From Cerasibacillus terrae (lineage in GTDB: Bacteria; Bacillota; Bacilli; Bacillales; Amphibacillaceae), in NCBI RefSeq assembly GCF_008039555.1, contig NZ_VDUW01000002.1:248001-312000 (forward strand): a stretch of DNA of 64,000 nt, in the 5' to 3' direction. Positions 54,040 through 63,405 of the stretch are shown here, piece after piece. Position numbers and translations under genes: made by a program. How positions within the stretch are numbered: position 1 is the first letter of the stretch; each line of letters starts with the position of its first letter. Below the pieces are notes generated by a model that saw only the letters and a list, made by a program, of their open reading frames with translations, was not told the DNA's origin and made no database searches.

Positions 54040-54210
54040 ATGAATCTCCATTTCCGTGAAAAATCAGCGTCTCTGCTGAAACTAGAGATTATCATCCAGC
54101 GTTTATACAAAAAAGACCCTCGAATACCAGAAATAAAGGTAGATTTTGAAAGAGAAATGAAAGGATTTATCGGAGAACAAAAAATAGATTATTTCACAGA
54201 TTTACTATAA
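54040..54210 (+). pseudogene. N-terminal fragment of a NERD-domain protein
   Basis: The frame gives 56 residues from ATG 54040 (GGAG about 13 bases upstream), or 64 from ATG 54016. The sequence 'LLKLEIIIQRLYKKDPRIPE' and 'EREMKGFIGEQKIDYF' resembles the first part of Bacillus NERD nuclease-related proteins (hydrophobic Leu region, 'IPEI', then 'GxxGEQxxDY'). A stop follows where the NERD catalytic domain should continue. It therefore looks like a truncated gene, adjacent to the tmRNA-like fragment. A genuine short protein is possible but less likely. Confidence 0.55.
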
Positions 54211-54271
54211 AAAAGGTTCACTATTATAAAAGGAGTCACCCTAACGATAGCAGGCCGAAGATTTCAAAAGA

Positions 54272-54300
54272 AAAAGGACCGCCCTGGGACGGTCCTTTTG
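54272..54300 (-). terminator. Bidirectional terminator of the surface protein gene
   Basis: AAAAGGACCG and CGGTCCTTTT form a 10-bp perfect stem with an 8-base loop, A/T runs on both sides. It lies two bases beyond the surface protein stop on the minus strand. Confidence 0.85.
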
Positions 54301-54301
54301 A

Positions 54302-57300
54302 TTAATTTGTTTTTCTTCTTCTCAGGAGGAGCATGGTTGCGGTTCCGAGAACGAGAAGGGCAATACCAGCAATGATATAGTTATACATGTTTGTTGCTGT
54401 GCTTGGTAGTCCTGTCCCGGCTTTGTTTCTTCCATTTGTTTTGTTATTTGATAGCCATCCATTATCATTTGAATCGTCATCTTTTTCCTTTGGTTTTTCA
54501 ATGATTGGGCCATTCCCATCATTATTTGTTCTATCTTTTCCGGGTTTACTTGGCTTTTCTAGATTTTTATCATTTTCAGGCTTTTCCCCATTCCCTGGTT
54601 TATTTCCATTTCCAGGTTGATTTCCACTACCTGGTTTTCCAGGCACTTCCGGTTTTCCAGGCACTTCCGGTTTTCCGTCACTACCCGGTTTTTCAGGCAT
54701 TCCAGGTTTTCCGCCGTCTCCAGGGTTATTGTCTCCGCCCGGCTCTTTAGGGTTTTCATCATCACCCGGATCCACATCACCATCGTCACCACCTGCATCA
54801 TCTCCAGGTTCTTCTGGTTCGATCACTTCACCATCTTTTGTCAGGAAAGACCAAATCGGGGAGTTTGTTTTTCCACCATAATTGTCTTCGGCTGTGGCAT
54901 ACCAGAAATAGGTTTCATTAGGCTCTAAGTCATTCCATACAACGGTTGCTGTTTCGCCGCTAGGTACGTTTTCTACTTTGCCAATTAATTTGTCAGTGTA
55001 GACATTTACTTCAATATAGTCTGTTTCTACTTTTTTCTCTTGTGGTGTTAAATCCCAATCAACAACAAAGGAATCTTTCCCAGGGTACAGTTCTGGATCA
55101 TAATAATCCTTTTCATTCAGGTAAGGGGAATAGGCTGTCATATCCATTGTGTTCGTTTCTGGGTCAAATGTTAAAATCCGCAAGAAACCTTGTCCACCTT
55201 CAGGACCTGCTTGATAGTTTGCTAACATTTGATAAACGGTTCGGTCTGGTTTACCGTCACCATCATCATCAATTCTATCTTCTAGCTTTTGTGAATTATG
55301 ATAATGCCCACCTAACACAGCATGTACATTTTCATTTGGCACAACAACTTCTTCAAAAATTTTATCTCCAATTGGACTGCGTGACCCACTTGCTAAAAGA
55401 TATTCATGGAAGTTCAGGACGGCTTTTCTATTCGGATATTTTTCTAACACGTCATTCAACCAATCAATTCCATCCTCATCGACACCCCAGCCCATATATA
55501 CCATGATAAAGTCATTTCCTTCTGCTGAGATTAAGTCATAATGGCCACGGTTATTCAGGTAAGATTCACCAAAATAGTCTCTATCAATATAGCGGTCTTC
55601 ACCAAAATATTGATAGTAATTTTCATAGTCATTTCCTTTATGCCCGACATCATGGTTTCCAGCAAGAACACCGTATGGGATATTGGCATCATCTAAAATT
55701 TTCATGTTACTATCAGCAACTTCCCATTGTTTCGGATCATAATGTTTATCAACAAGGTCTCCTGTGTGGAAAACATATTTTAAATTTAAACCTTCTGCTG
55801 CATCAACAATCCAATTAACCTGATTTTCAAAAATATGCGGATAAGATTCGGAATAATATTGTGTGTCCGAGAACCAGACAAAAGAGAATTGTCCGTCTTT
55901 AACTGGTAAGTCTAACACATCGCGGTAATCCCCCGAATTATCAGTGTCATCACTTTTAATAGTTTGTAGTTCCTCGGCTACTGGATGACTCGAATCACGG
56001 GATACTTCAGAATCAGCTATGTCTGTAGCACCATCAGTATCATCCACACGATCTTTCGCAATTTCATCCTGAACAATCACACTAATATTTCTATCTTTCA
56101 TATAGTCACCAGCAGTTACTTTTCCAATTAATTCAAATTCTTCTTCCCCGGCAATGGTCGAAATGAGTGCTTCCCATTTACTCGTTTTAACGTTCCATGC
56201 ATACATCGTCACTTTTCGACCGGCTAAGGAAGAACCGTTCCAAACTATTTCGACAATGTCATCTGCTTGTACTTTTTCATCAACTGCTACATCAAAACGA
56301 TGATACGGGAATTGGGTGATTGATTCTGTTGTGATGGCTTTTCCATCTTTCTTTATCAGCTTTTCACGTTCGCTGTCAGTCAACTTTTTCTCGCCTTCTG
56401 GTGTGAAATTTTGCGGTGGTTCTGTATCTGATGCGTGCATGGAAATCGACATGTCATCACTGTCTGCTTTATATTGGAATGCCTCATAGAAAGATACATC
56501 CATTTCATCACCAGTTGGGTCGGTTACCTTTACGGTTAAATTTGTTTCTGTAGCTTCTGCCTCATCTGGTGATGCGTCAGGGAGAAGCGGATGTTCTGCT
56601 TTTGTTTGAAATGTTACAGTTTTTGTTCTTGTATTTCCTGCTTCATCCATTGCTGTAAATACCACCTTATGCTCCCCAGCATCCAGTAGGGCAGAGCTTG
56701 TCTCAAATGGAAGAGAAATATAGTCCCCATTTAATTGTGCATTCGTCTCTGTTACATCACTTAATTCATCGGTAAATGCTGCATCAATTGTAAACTTGCC
56801 TTTATATGTTTCACCGTTGTTGATTGTTGGGTTGATTATTGGTGCTGTGTTATCAACCACGACATTTGCTGATACGGTTTCTTCATCTAAAACTGCTTTA
56901 ATCTCATGTTCTCCATCTTTCAATAAAGTCGTATCTATTAGATAAGCATTTGCTTTAAATTGGTCTTCTTCCAATGTAAATGTGAAATCATATACACTAG
57001 ACATGCCAGCACTGTCACCGATTGCGTATTCTTTTCCAGCATCCGGGTAGTCCGCATCACGAATCACCGTTCCATCTGCCAATACGAGACGAATATTTTT
57101 TAAATAAAAATCATCCCGGTTTTCCGTTGATTCTAAATCAAATGGGCTAACCTTTGTTCCTGAACGAACGGAAATCGTATTTTCCCCGACTTTCAAACGT
57201 TCAGGTTCAACTGGAACGGTTAGTGTTGTAAATTCATTTACCGTATCATCAAATATGTGCAAAATGTCATCACCCATTGTGACTCCATTTTTAAAATATA

Positions 57301-60076
57301 AATTTGTTTTACGGATATCAAAAGCAAAATATGCTTCTGTTTCTAATGCTTTTGTTTTATCTGTTAATTCTTTATCACCTATGAATAATTGAACATTGTC
57401 TGTTGCGTTATCTCCCGTTGCTTTGATAAGTCTTTCACCAGAAAGGATGTCCCCATCAGCTACATTCAAACGCAAACCTTCTAACACATGGTCATGAACA
57501 ATTTTGATTTGTTGTGGTTCTGTTTTGACAGTACTTGTCCCATCGCTTGCAACAAAATAATATTCTAATTGATTTTTTCCAATTAATTCAGGTGCATAAA
57601 TTTTTAAACGGTAGCGATGTTTTTTCTGTTCTTCTACATTTACTTTTTTAAAATTCTTTGTTTCATCTGTTCGATAAAAAATTGCTGCAGAAGTAACACG
57701 TTCGTTATCCGTAATTTTCGCTTCGATAATAACGGGTTCAGAGGAAGGAATTTCTTTTGATCCTGTCTTATCTTCAATGACTGGTTTTTCATGATCTTCT
57801 TTGAGTTGGACTTTTTCGGCTGGTACCTGAGCTTCCGTCACTGTTCCAGGAGTGGCATCCAACACTCCAGCACTAAATTTTACGGAATCAATTGTTCCAT
57901 CAGCTGGATAACGGTAAAAAATTCCCTTGTCTTTAACGGTGTCATCCTCACGTTCATCTGTATTATAGGCCGATCTTGCAATTTCATGGCCTGATTTCGT
58001 TGCAACGATTAATGTTCGCTCGCTTCCATTGGCCATACCATTGTTAGACATGCGGAATAAATTTTTTCCTTCCACTAAATTAGTACCATAATTTTGATTA
58101 AAATCTGCACCTGATAAATGCCCGTTACCACCATTAATAATCCAGAAAACAATCGCTTCACCAGATGGAATAATGACATCAGTATCTGAAGTAGGTTCCC
58201 ATAGAAGGTCACCCGATTTATCGGTATTTGGATAACGATAACGGATCACATATTCAGAAAAATTAATGTCTTGATTGGAGTTGTTATATACTTCGATAAA
58301 CTCATAGCCATCTAAAGCATTGACATTTGAGCTGTCTGGCACAAGTTCAGTAATTAAAAGTTCTGGTAAATTTTGAAAATCAACTTGGTTTTCGGGCATC
58401 TCTAATTCAAATGTTTCACTCTTTGTTTCACCAGCCTGATTAGCTGCCGTAAAATAGTAATAGAGTGTGTCACCCCATATTTCTTTACGTGGAATCCTAA
58501 CGGTGAAAATAGTAGGGTCATCTGTTTCCTCCATTTGAATTGTCTTTTCCTTTGCGTCATCACTCTGTTTCACATGTGCTTTTACACCGAGTAAATCTTC
58601 CTCTGATGTAACTTCTACAGATAATTCAATAACTTCTTCATCTGTTATTTTTGGTTGTTCATGTTTAATGACTGGTGCTTCACCTTCAGCATCTACTTGT
58701 ACTGGTTCAGCTGGAACTTGTCCAGGTATGATTTCTGAAGGAGTTATCGTTTCACTAATTCCAACTTTTTTCATCATCTTCCCAGAAGTAGGGTAGGCAT
58801 AAACAATCCCTTTATCTGCTGTGACATCTTGTTTTGTGTAGGTTGCTCCTGAAATTTCATTTTGATATTTATCTGCAAGAAGAATGGTTCGCTCACTACC
58901 ATTGGCCATCCCGTCTGAATGAACAATCGCCACATCATCATCTGTTAATTGTAGTCCATAATGCTTATTAAAATCTTCCAATGTCAAATTTTTATTTCCT
59001 TCATTATGAATCCAAACGATAAAAGTATCTTGTGGTTCGACTGTCTTATCGTCTTTAATTTTCCAGGTGAAATCCGCTTTTCCATCTGGATAACGATAAA
59101 TAATCTCGTAATCATTCATTTGAATGGGTTGATTGGTATTGTTATAGATTTCAATAAATTCATAAGCGTCTTTCTTATTTACATTCGCTGTGTCTGGTGT
59201 GATTTCTGTGATGAGTAGGGGAGGTATTTGATTATAATCTATGGTTTTATTATCTACAATATCTACCTCGATAACATCTGTAGAAACTTTTTCTCCTGCT
59301 TCATTTTCCGCGTGGATCGAATAATAAAACACTGGGGACCAAAATAGATGTTCGGTCATCTCTTTTCTTAATTTAAATTGATAAATGTCTGTATCTGCCT
59401 TACGTTGTAGAGGGATATTTTCTGTTTGCATTTGTTTACCAGTTTGATATTGAATCATTACTTTATTAGCATTTGGAACGCTTGCTTCTATTAATAGTTC
59501 CTCGTTTTTATTAATTTTTGTAATCGGCTCATGTTCAATACGTAGCTCTTCATCTTCTTCAATAGTTTCTTCATCCTTATCTAAATCATCCTCTATTTCA
59601 TCTTCTTGATGTTCTTTCGTTTTTCCTTCCTTAGAAGCATCGTGTTTTTCATCATTTGAATTCGAAGTTTCGGATTCTTTCCCTTCCTCATCTGTTTCAT
59701 TTTCGTCACCTTCCTCATTTGGATATTTTTCTTCTGAATCCGAGGACTTGTCCTCATTTCCTGTAACTTTTTGTTTCTCATCTGATTTTGGTTCTTCATC
59801 TTGCTCTTCTTCAGGTAATGAATGATTTTCGTCTGTCATATCAGGCTGCTTTGTTTTTTTCTCATTTTTCTGATGAAATTCTGTTTTCTCTTTCGTTTGC
59901 TTTGTGTCCTGATTTTGCTTCTTATCTTTTGAAACCTCAAAAGTTGGCTGCTCTCCTTTTGGATATGTACTCTCTGCCAGTACAACCGTTGTTCCTGGCC
60001 ATAATGTTGTTGCAAAAATCATTGTTGCAGAAACAGCCGCCACAAAAGAATGAACCTTTCCCTTTTTCATCTTCAT
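54302..60076 (-). CDS. LPXTG-anchored giant surface protein with lamin-tail and metallophosphatase domains
   Basis: A 1924-residue exported protein. It has a signal peptide (about 1-34), an acidic Lys/Glu/Asp-rich region to about 190, and lamin-tail domains near 288-395 ('LLITEITPDTANVNKKDAYE') and 578-685 ('LLITELVPDSSNVNALDGYE'), alternating with Ig-like segments. A calcineurin-like metallophosphatase at about 1395-1640 has 'FSDTQYY', 'HTGDLVD', 'AGNHD' and 'GGHYHN'. A fibronectin-like segment, a Gly/Pro/Lys/Asn repeat region about 1750-1860 and the sorting signal 'LPSTA' near 1888 with hydrophobic helix and 'LLRRRKTN' tail close it. Sortase should link it to peptidoglycan. The phosphoesterase would act outside the cell; substrate unknown. 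GGAGGGG precedes the ATG. Confidence 0.9.
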   Translation of the reverse strand: MKMKKGKVHSFVAAVSATMIFATTLWPGTTVVLAESTYPKGEQPTFEVSKDKKQNQDTKQTKEKTEFHQKNEKKTKQPDMTDENHSLPEEEQDEEPKSDEKQKVTGNEDKSSDSEEKYPNEEGDENETDEEGKESETSNSNDEKHDASKEGKTKEHQEDEIEDDLDKDEETIEEDEELRIEHEPITKINKNEELLIEASVPNANKVMIQYQTGKQMQTENIPLQRKADTDIYQFKLRKEMTEHLFWSPVFYYSIHAENEAGEKVSTDVIEVDIVDNKTIDYNQIPPLLITEITPDTANVNKKDAYEFIEIYNNTNQPIQMNDYEIIYRYPDGKADFTWKIKDDKTVEPQDTFIVWIHNEGNKNLTLEDFNKHYGLQLTDDDVAIVHSDGMANGSERTILLADKYQNEISGATYTKQDVTADKGIVYAYPTSGKMMKKVGISETITPSEIIPGQVPAEPVQVDAEGEAPVIKHEQPKITDEEVIELSVEVTSEEDLLGVKAHVKQSDDAKEKTIQMEETDDPTIFTVRIPRKEIWGDTLYYYFTAANQAGETKSETFELEMPENQVDFQNLPELLITELVPDSSNVNALDGYEFIEVYNNSNQDINFSEYVIRYRYPNTDKSGDLLWEPTSDTDVIIPSGEAIVFWIINGGNGHLSGADFNQNYGTNLVEGKNLFRMSNNGMANGSERTLIVATKSGHEIARSAYNTDEREDDTVKDKGIFYRYPADGTIDSVKFSAGVLDATPGTVTEAQVPAEKVQLKEDHEKPVIEDKTGSKEIPSSEPVIIEAKITDNERVTSAAIFYRTDETKNFKKVNVEEQKKHRYRLKIYAPELIGKNQLEYYFVASDGTSTVKTEPQQIKIVHDHVLEGLRLNVADGDILSGERLIKATGDNATDNVQLFIGDKELTDKTKALETEAYFAFDIRKTNLYFKNGVTMGDDILHIFDDTVNEFTTLTVPVEPERLKVGENTISVRSGTKVSPFDLESTENRDDFYLKNIRLVLADGTVIRDADYPDAGKEYAIGDSAGMSSVYDFTFTLEEDQFKANAYLIDTTLLKDGEHEIKAVLDEETVSANVVVDNTAPIINPTINNGETYKGKFTIDAAFTDELSDVTETNAQLNGDYISLPFETSSALLDAGEHKVVFTAMDEAGNTRTKTVTFQTKAEHPLLPDASPDEAEATETNLTVKVTDPTGDEMDVSFYEAFQYKADSDDMSISMHASDTEPPQNFTPEGEKKLTDSEREKLIKKDGKAITTESITQFPYHRFDVAVDEKVQADDIVEIVWNGSSLAGRKVTMYAWNVKTSKWEALISTIAGEEEFELIGKVTAGDYMKDRNISVIVQDEIAKDRVDDTDGATDIADSEVSRDSSHPVAEELQTIKSDDTDNSGDYRDVLDLPVKDGQFSFVWFSDTQYYSESYPHIFENQVNWIVDAAEGLNLKYVFHTGDLVDKHYDPKQWEVADSNMKILDDANIPYGVLAGNHDVGHKGNDYENYYQYFGEDRYIDRDYFGESYLNNRGHYDLISAEGNDFIMVYMGWGVDEDGIDWLNDVLEKYPNRKAVLNFHEYLLASGSRSPIGDKIFEEVVVPNENVHAVLGGHYHNSQKLEDRIDDDGDGKPDRTVYQMLANYQAGPEGGQGFLRILTFDPETNTMDMTAYSPYLNEKDYYDPELYPGKDSFVVDWDLTPQEKKVETDYIEVNVYTDKLIGKVENVPSGETATVVWNDLEPNETYFWYATAEDNYGGKTNSPIWSFLTKDGEVIEPEEPGDDAGGDDGDVDPGDDENPKEPGGDNNPGDGGKPGMPEKPGSDGKPEVPGKPEVPGKPGSGNQPGNGNKPGNGEKPENDKNLEKPSKPGKDRTNNDGNGPIIEKPKEKDDDSNDNGWLSNNKTNGRNKAGTGLPSTATNMYNYIIAGIALLVLGTATMLLLRRRKTN

Positions 60077-60176
60077 CTATTCCCCTCCGATTTATTAATT
60101 CCAATCACCCCCAATTTTAGATGTTAACTGTTAAACAATAGTAAACATTCTGTAAATAGTATGTAAAGTTTGCATA

Positions 60177-60237
60177 CGGGAACCGCACATCCCATGGCGT
60201 TGGGCACACATCCCCCAGCAACAACTGCACATCCCTC
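60177..60237 (+). repeat. GCGCACATC-type repeat cluster (three units)
   Basis: CCGCACATCCC, GCACACATCCC and CTGCACATCCC occur at about 21-base spacing between the divergent surface protein and pgsB genes. The remainder of 60077-60587 holds no gene; it is A+T-rich and carries the pgsB promoter region. Confidence 0.7.
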
Positions 60238-60537
60238 GAAAATGACAATTTTTTGTTAAAGCAGAAAATTTCCTCCTAACTGAAAGGAGATTTTTCTTTC
60301 CATTTTCCCTCATTAAAAATGGGGAAAAAAGAAGAAAAATATAAAAAAGACAAAACGGAAAACAATTAATGAAAATGATTCCAAAGGTCTATATTTTATA
60401 AAAAGTATAGGTATCAAATGTAGACGAAAGTATGCTCTTTTTGTGAAAAAATATGAAAAAAACGAGGAAATATTCTACCTAAATGAGACTTTTGAAAAGG
60501 CTTTGGATAGCTATTTCCTATGTATATTTCTAAGTTG

Positions 60538-60546
60538 TGCTATATT
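60538..60546 (+). promoter_or_regulatory. Candidate extended -10 promoter of the pgs operon
   Basis: TGCTATATT is an extended -10 element (TG-N-TATATT) 42 bases before pgsB. I find no good -35 hexamer at 16-18 bases, which suggests dependence on the extended element or on an activator. Confidence 0.4.
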
Positions 60547-60587
60547 ATTATATGTTGTAAAAATGATGTCGAAAGTAGAGGTATAAG

Positions 60588-61778
60588 ATGGAACTGTTTT
60601 TGATTATCATTGTTTCTATCCTTATTTTATTCCTTGGATGGAGACAAAAGAAAAAGCACTATGAAAATATAAATTCTATTCCTATTCGAATAAATGTTAA
60701 TGGGATTCGTGGAAAGTCTACTGTTACAAGATTAATTACTACGATGATTATAGAGAGTGGTTTGAAGACGGTCGGTAAAACTACTGGTACCGCTGCTAGA
60801 ATGATTTATTGGAATAAAGAGGAAAGGCCGATTATTAGGCGCAGGGAAGGTCCGAATATAGGTGAGCAAAGGCTTATTGTTCAAGAAGCGGCTGATTTAG
60901 GTGCAGAAGCACTTGTTTCGGAGTGTATGGCTGTTAATCCTGACTATCAAATTACGTTTCAAGATCAATTGCTTCAAGCGAATATTGGCGTGATTGTGAA
61001 TGTGCTTGAAGACCATATGGATGTGATGGGGCCTACTTTAGATGAGGTGGCGCAAGCATTTCTAGCGACAATCCCTTATAATGGAACATTGGTAACGATA
61101 GATGGGGAATACCTCAATTTATTTAAACGAGTTGCTAAAAAAAGGAATACGAAGGTTATTGTAGCAAAGCCTGAAGAAGTGGATGAAGCGTATTTGCGAA
61201 AATTTGATTATATGATTTTTCCGGACAATGTTGCACTCGCTTTAGGTGTAGCAGAGGCATTGGATATCCCAAAAGAAGATGCATTAGAGGGGATGCTACT
61301 TACGCCGCCAGACCCTGGTGCAATGAAAATTGCTACCTATGAATATGGTGGAAAGTATGCTCATTTTGTCAATGGTTTTGCTGCAAATGATCCTACTTCC
61401 ACTCTTAGAATATGGGATAGAGTCCAGTATGTTGGTTATCCTTCCGAAAATTTAATCGTTATTATGAACTGCCGGGATGACCGAGTGGATAGAACGATAC
61501 AATTTGCTAATGATGTATTGCCTTACATGTCAATTAGTACATTGATTCTTACAGGTAGCACGACAGCACCTATTGTAGAAAAATATAACAAAGACATGAT
61601 TAAGGCAGACGAACTCCTGAATCTAGAAGATGAATCAATGGACCTTGTTTTAGAAGAACTACATAAAAGGTTAAATGGTCAAGTTATTTATGGAATCGGA
61701 AATATTCACGGATCAGGAGAACCGCTAATTCATCATTTAACAAATAGTAGTACAGAAAATTCGGAGGTAAAAAGTTAA
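60588..61778 (+). CDS. pgsB: Poly-gamma-glutamate synthase subunit PgsB/CapB
   Basis: A 396-residue Mur-ligase-like amide ligase with one N-terminal membrane helix (about 2-20). The ATP loop is 'NVNGIRGKSTVTRLITTMII' near residue 37, and 'EALVSECMAVNPDYQ' near 105 and 'NVLEDHMDVMGPT' near 137 are the metal/ATP residues of CapB proteins. Length matches the B. subtilis protein. With PgsC it polymerises glutamate through gamma-carboxyl amide bonds at the membrane. AGAGGT precedes the ATG. The stop overlaps the pgsC start by one base (TAATG). Confidence 0.93.
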   Translation: MELFLIIIVSILILFLGWRQKKKHYENINSIPIRINVNGIRGKSTVTRLITTMIIESGLKTVGKTTGTAARMIYWNKEERPIIRRREGPNIGEQRLIVQEAADLGAEALVSECMAVNPDYQITFQDQLLQANIGVIVNVLEDHMDVMGPTLDEVAQAFLATIPYNGTLVTIDGEYLNLFKRVAKKRNTKVIVAKPEEVDEAYLRKFDYMIFPDNVALALGVAEALDIPKEDALEGMLLTPPDPGAMKIATYEYGGKYAHFVNGFAANDPTSTLRIWDRVQYVGYPSENLIVIMNCRDDRVDRTIQFANDVLPYMSISTLILTGSTTAPIVEKYNKDMIKADELLNLEDESMDLVLEELHKRLNGQVIYGIGNIHGSGEPLIHHLTNSSTENSEVKS

Positions 61779-62233
61779 TGTTTGGGACAGATCTATATAT
61801 AGCACTTGTATTAGGAGTCATCTTGAGTTTAATTTTTGCGGAGAAAACGGGAATTATACCTGCTGGACTAGTTGTTCCAGGCTATTTAGCACTCGTGTTT
61901 GATCAGCCAGTTTTTATGTTAGTTATTTTACTCATTAGTTTACTAACGTATATCATTGTTCAACACGGGATTATGCGATTTGTTATTTTATATGGTCGTC
62001 GGAAATTTTCTGCTATGTTAATAGTAGGGATTATGTTGAAACTCGTATTTGACTATTTTTATCCGGTCATCCCGTTTGAAATTCTTGAATTTAGGGGAAT
62101 TGGTGTCATCGTACCAGGAATTATTGCAAACACGATTCAAAAACAAGGTGTGGTTGTGACACTATCTAGTACTATCGTATTAAGTGGTCTTACCTATGGA
62201 TTATTAGCAGTCTATCATCTCGTTATTATTTGA
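61778..62233 (+). CDS. pgsC: Poly-gamma-glutamate synthase subunit PgsC/CapC
   Basis: A 151-residue hydrophobic protein with about five membrane helices and the family motifs 'EKTGIIPAGLVVPGYLAL' near residue 22 and 'FRGIGVIVPGIIANTIQKQG' near 107. The usual length is about 149. It forms the membrane part of the synthase with PgsB. TCGGAGG lies at the correct distance upstream within the end of pgsB, and the one-base stop/start overlap implies coupling. Confidence 0.93.
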   Translation: MFGTDLYIALVLGVILSLIFAEKTGIIPAGLVVPGYLALVFDQPVFMLVILLISLLTYIIVQHGIMRFVILYGRRKFSAMLIVGIMLKLVFDYFYPVIPFEILEFRGIGVIVPGIIANTIQKQGVVVTLSSTIVLSGLTYGLLAVYHLVII

Positions 62234-62262
62234 TGATTTAAATATTTTGATAGGATGAAGAA

Positions 62263-63405
62263 ATGATGAAAGATAAATTAAATATGCAAGAACGCCTTTT
62301 GAAGTATGTAAAAAAAACGAAACCAAATACTACAAAACATGTTCTTATTCTACTAGTAATCACGGTTGGTTTATTAACAATAATGAGTGTGAGTGCTAGC
62401 TCTGAATCTAGTGAAAACACAATGGCAGATGCCCCGAGTGAGTTTACAGCAATCTTTACAGGGGATATCATGATGGGCCGTAATGTACAAAAGGTGATTG
62501 ATCAAAAGGGATTGCCATTTATTTTTCAAGATGTAGAAAATAGATTAAAAGAAGCCGATTTTGTTACAGGTAACTTTGAAAATCCGGTTTTAGATTCTGA
62601 AAAGGACTTTGAAAAACAAGATAAGAACATCCATTTATTTGCAAAGTCAGATATATTGCCATCCCTTAAAGAACTTAATTTTACGGTGTTAAATTTAGCG
62701 AATAACCATGCGATGGATTATCAGCAAGAAGGGTTAATGCATACGTTAGAGGAATTTTCCAAAGTAGACATTGACTATGTTGGAGCAGGTATCAATCGAA
62801 AAGAAGCGACAGATATTCATTACAAGACAGTGAATGATGTAAAGATTGCTACACTTGGAATCTCTGATGTGTTTGTTGCCAATTCAGTAGCAACCAAAAC
62901 AGAGGCAGGTATTGCTTCGGCAAGACCGAGTCGGTTCATACCGAGAATTGGAGATGCAAGTAGAAACGCTGATTTAACCATTGTTCATGTTCACTGGGGA
63001 GAAGAGTATGATACATTACCATCTGAGCGTCAGCGTGAACTAGCAAAGGCGATGGCAAATGCAGGTGCAGATATTATTATTGGCCACCACCCACATGTAT
63101 TACAACCAGTTGAAATCATTGATGATACAGTGGTGTTCTATAGTTTAGGCAACTTTGTGTTTGATCAAGGTTGGTCGAATACAAGGGAGACTGCCCTAAT
63201 CACGTTAAAAATGGACGAAGAAGGGATTGGAAGGTTTTTCATTGAACCAATGCTTATTAAAGAAGCATCTCCTCGTTTTTTAAATCAAATGGAATCCTAT
63301 TATCAATCAAAAGTAAAAAAACGTCTCTTAAAGCACTCTAATATAGAATTACATGAGAAGGATGATTTATTTTACTTTGACCATCCTTTAGTTAGGAGAG
63401 ATTAA
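62263..63405 (+). CDS. pgsA: Poly-gamma-glutamate capsule protein PgsA/CapA
   Basis: A 380-residue protein with an N-terminal membrane anchor (about 27-45) and an extracellular metallophosphatase-like domain of the CapA family: 'AIFTGDIMMGRNVQ' near 67, 'VTGNFENPV' near 103, 'VLNLANNHAMDYQ' near 145, 'VHVHWGEEYDTLPS' near 244 and 'IIIGHHPHVLQPVEII' near 274. It is needed for polymer elongation or export. Tandem ATGs at 62263/62266 follow AGGATG. It is the third gene of the operon. Confidence 0.92.
   Translation: MMKDKLNMQERLLKYVKKTKPNTTKHVLILLVITVGLLTIMSVSASSESSENTMADAPSEFTAIFTGDIMMGRNVQKVIDQKGLPFIFQDVENRLKEADFVTGNFENPVLDSEKDFEKQDKNIHLFAKSDILPSLKELNFTVLNLANNHAMDYQQEGLMHTLEEFSKVDIDYVGAGINRKEATDIHYKTVNDVKIATLGISDVFVANSVATKTEAGIASARPSRFIPRIGDASRNADLTIVHVHWGEEYDTLPSERQRELAKAMANAGADIIIGHHPHVLQPVEIIDDTVVFYSLGNFVFDQGWSNTRETALITLKMDEEGIGRFFIEPMLIKEASPRFLNQMESYYQSKVKKRLLKHSNIELHEKDDLFYFDHPLVRRD

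Noticed and set aside
54387-55506. Plus-strand frames opposite the surface protein gene
   Set aside because: They mirror Gly/Pro-rich and phosphatase coding sequence on the other strand and have no ribosome sites or recognisable domains.
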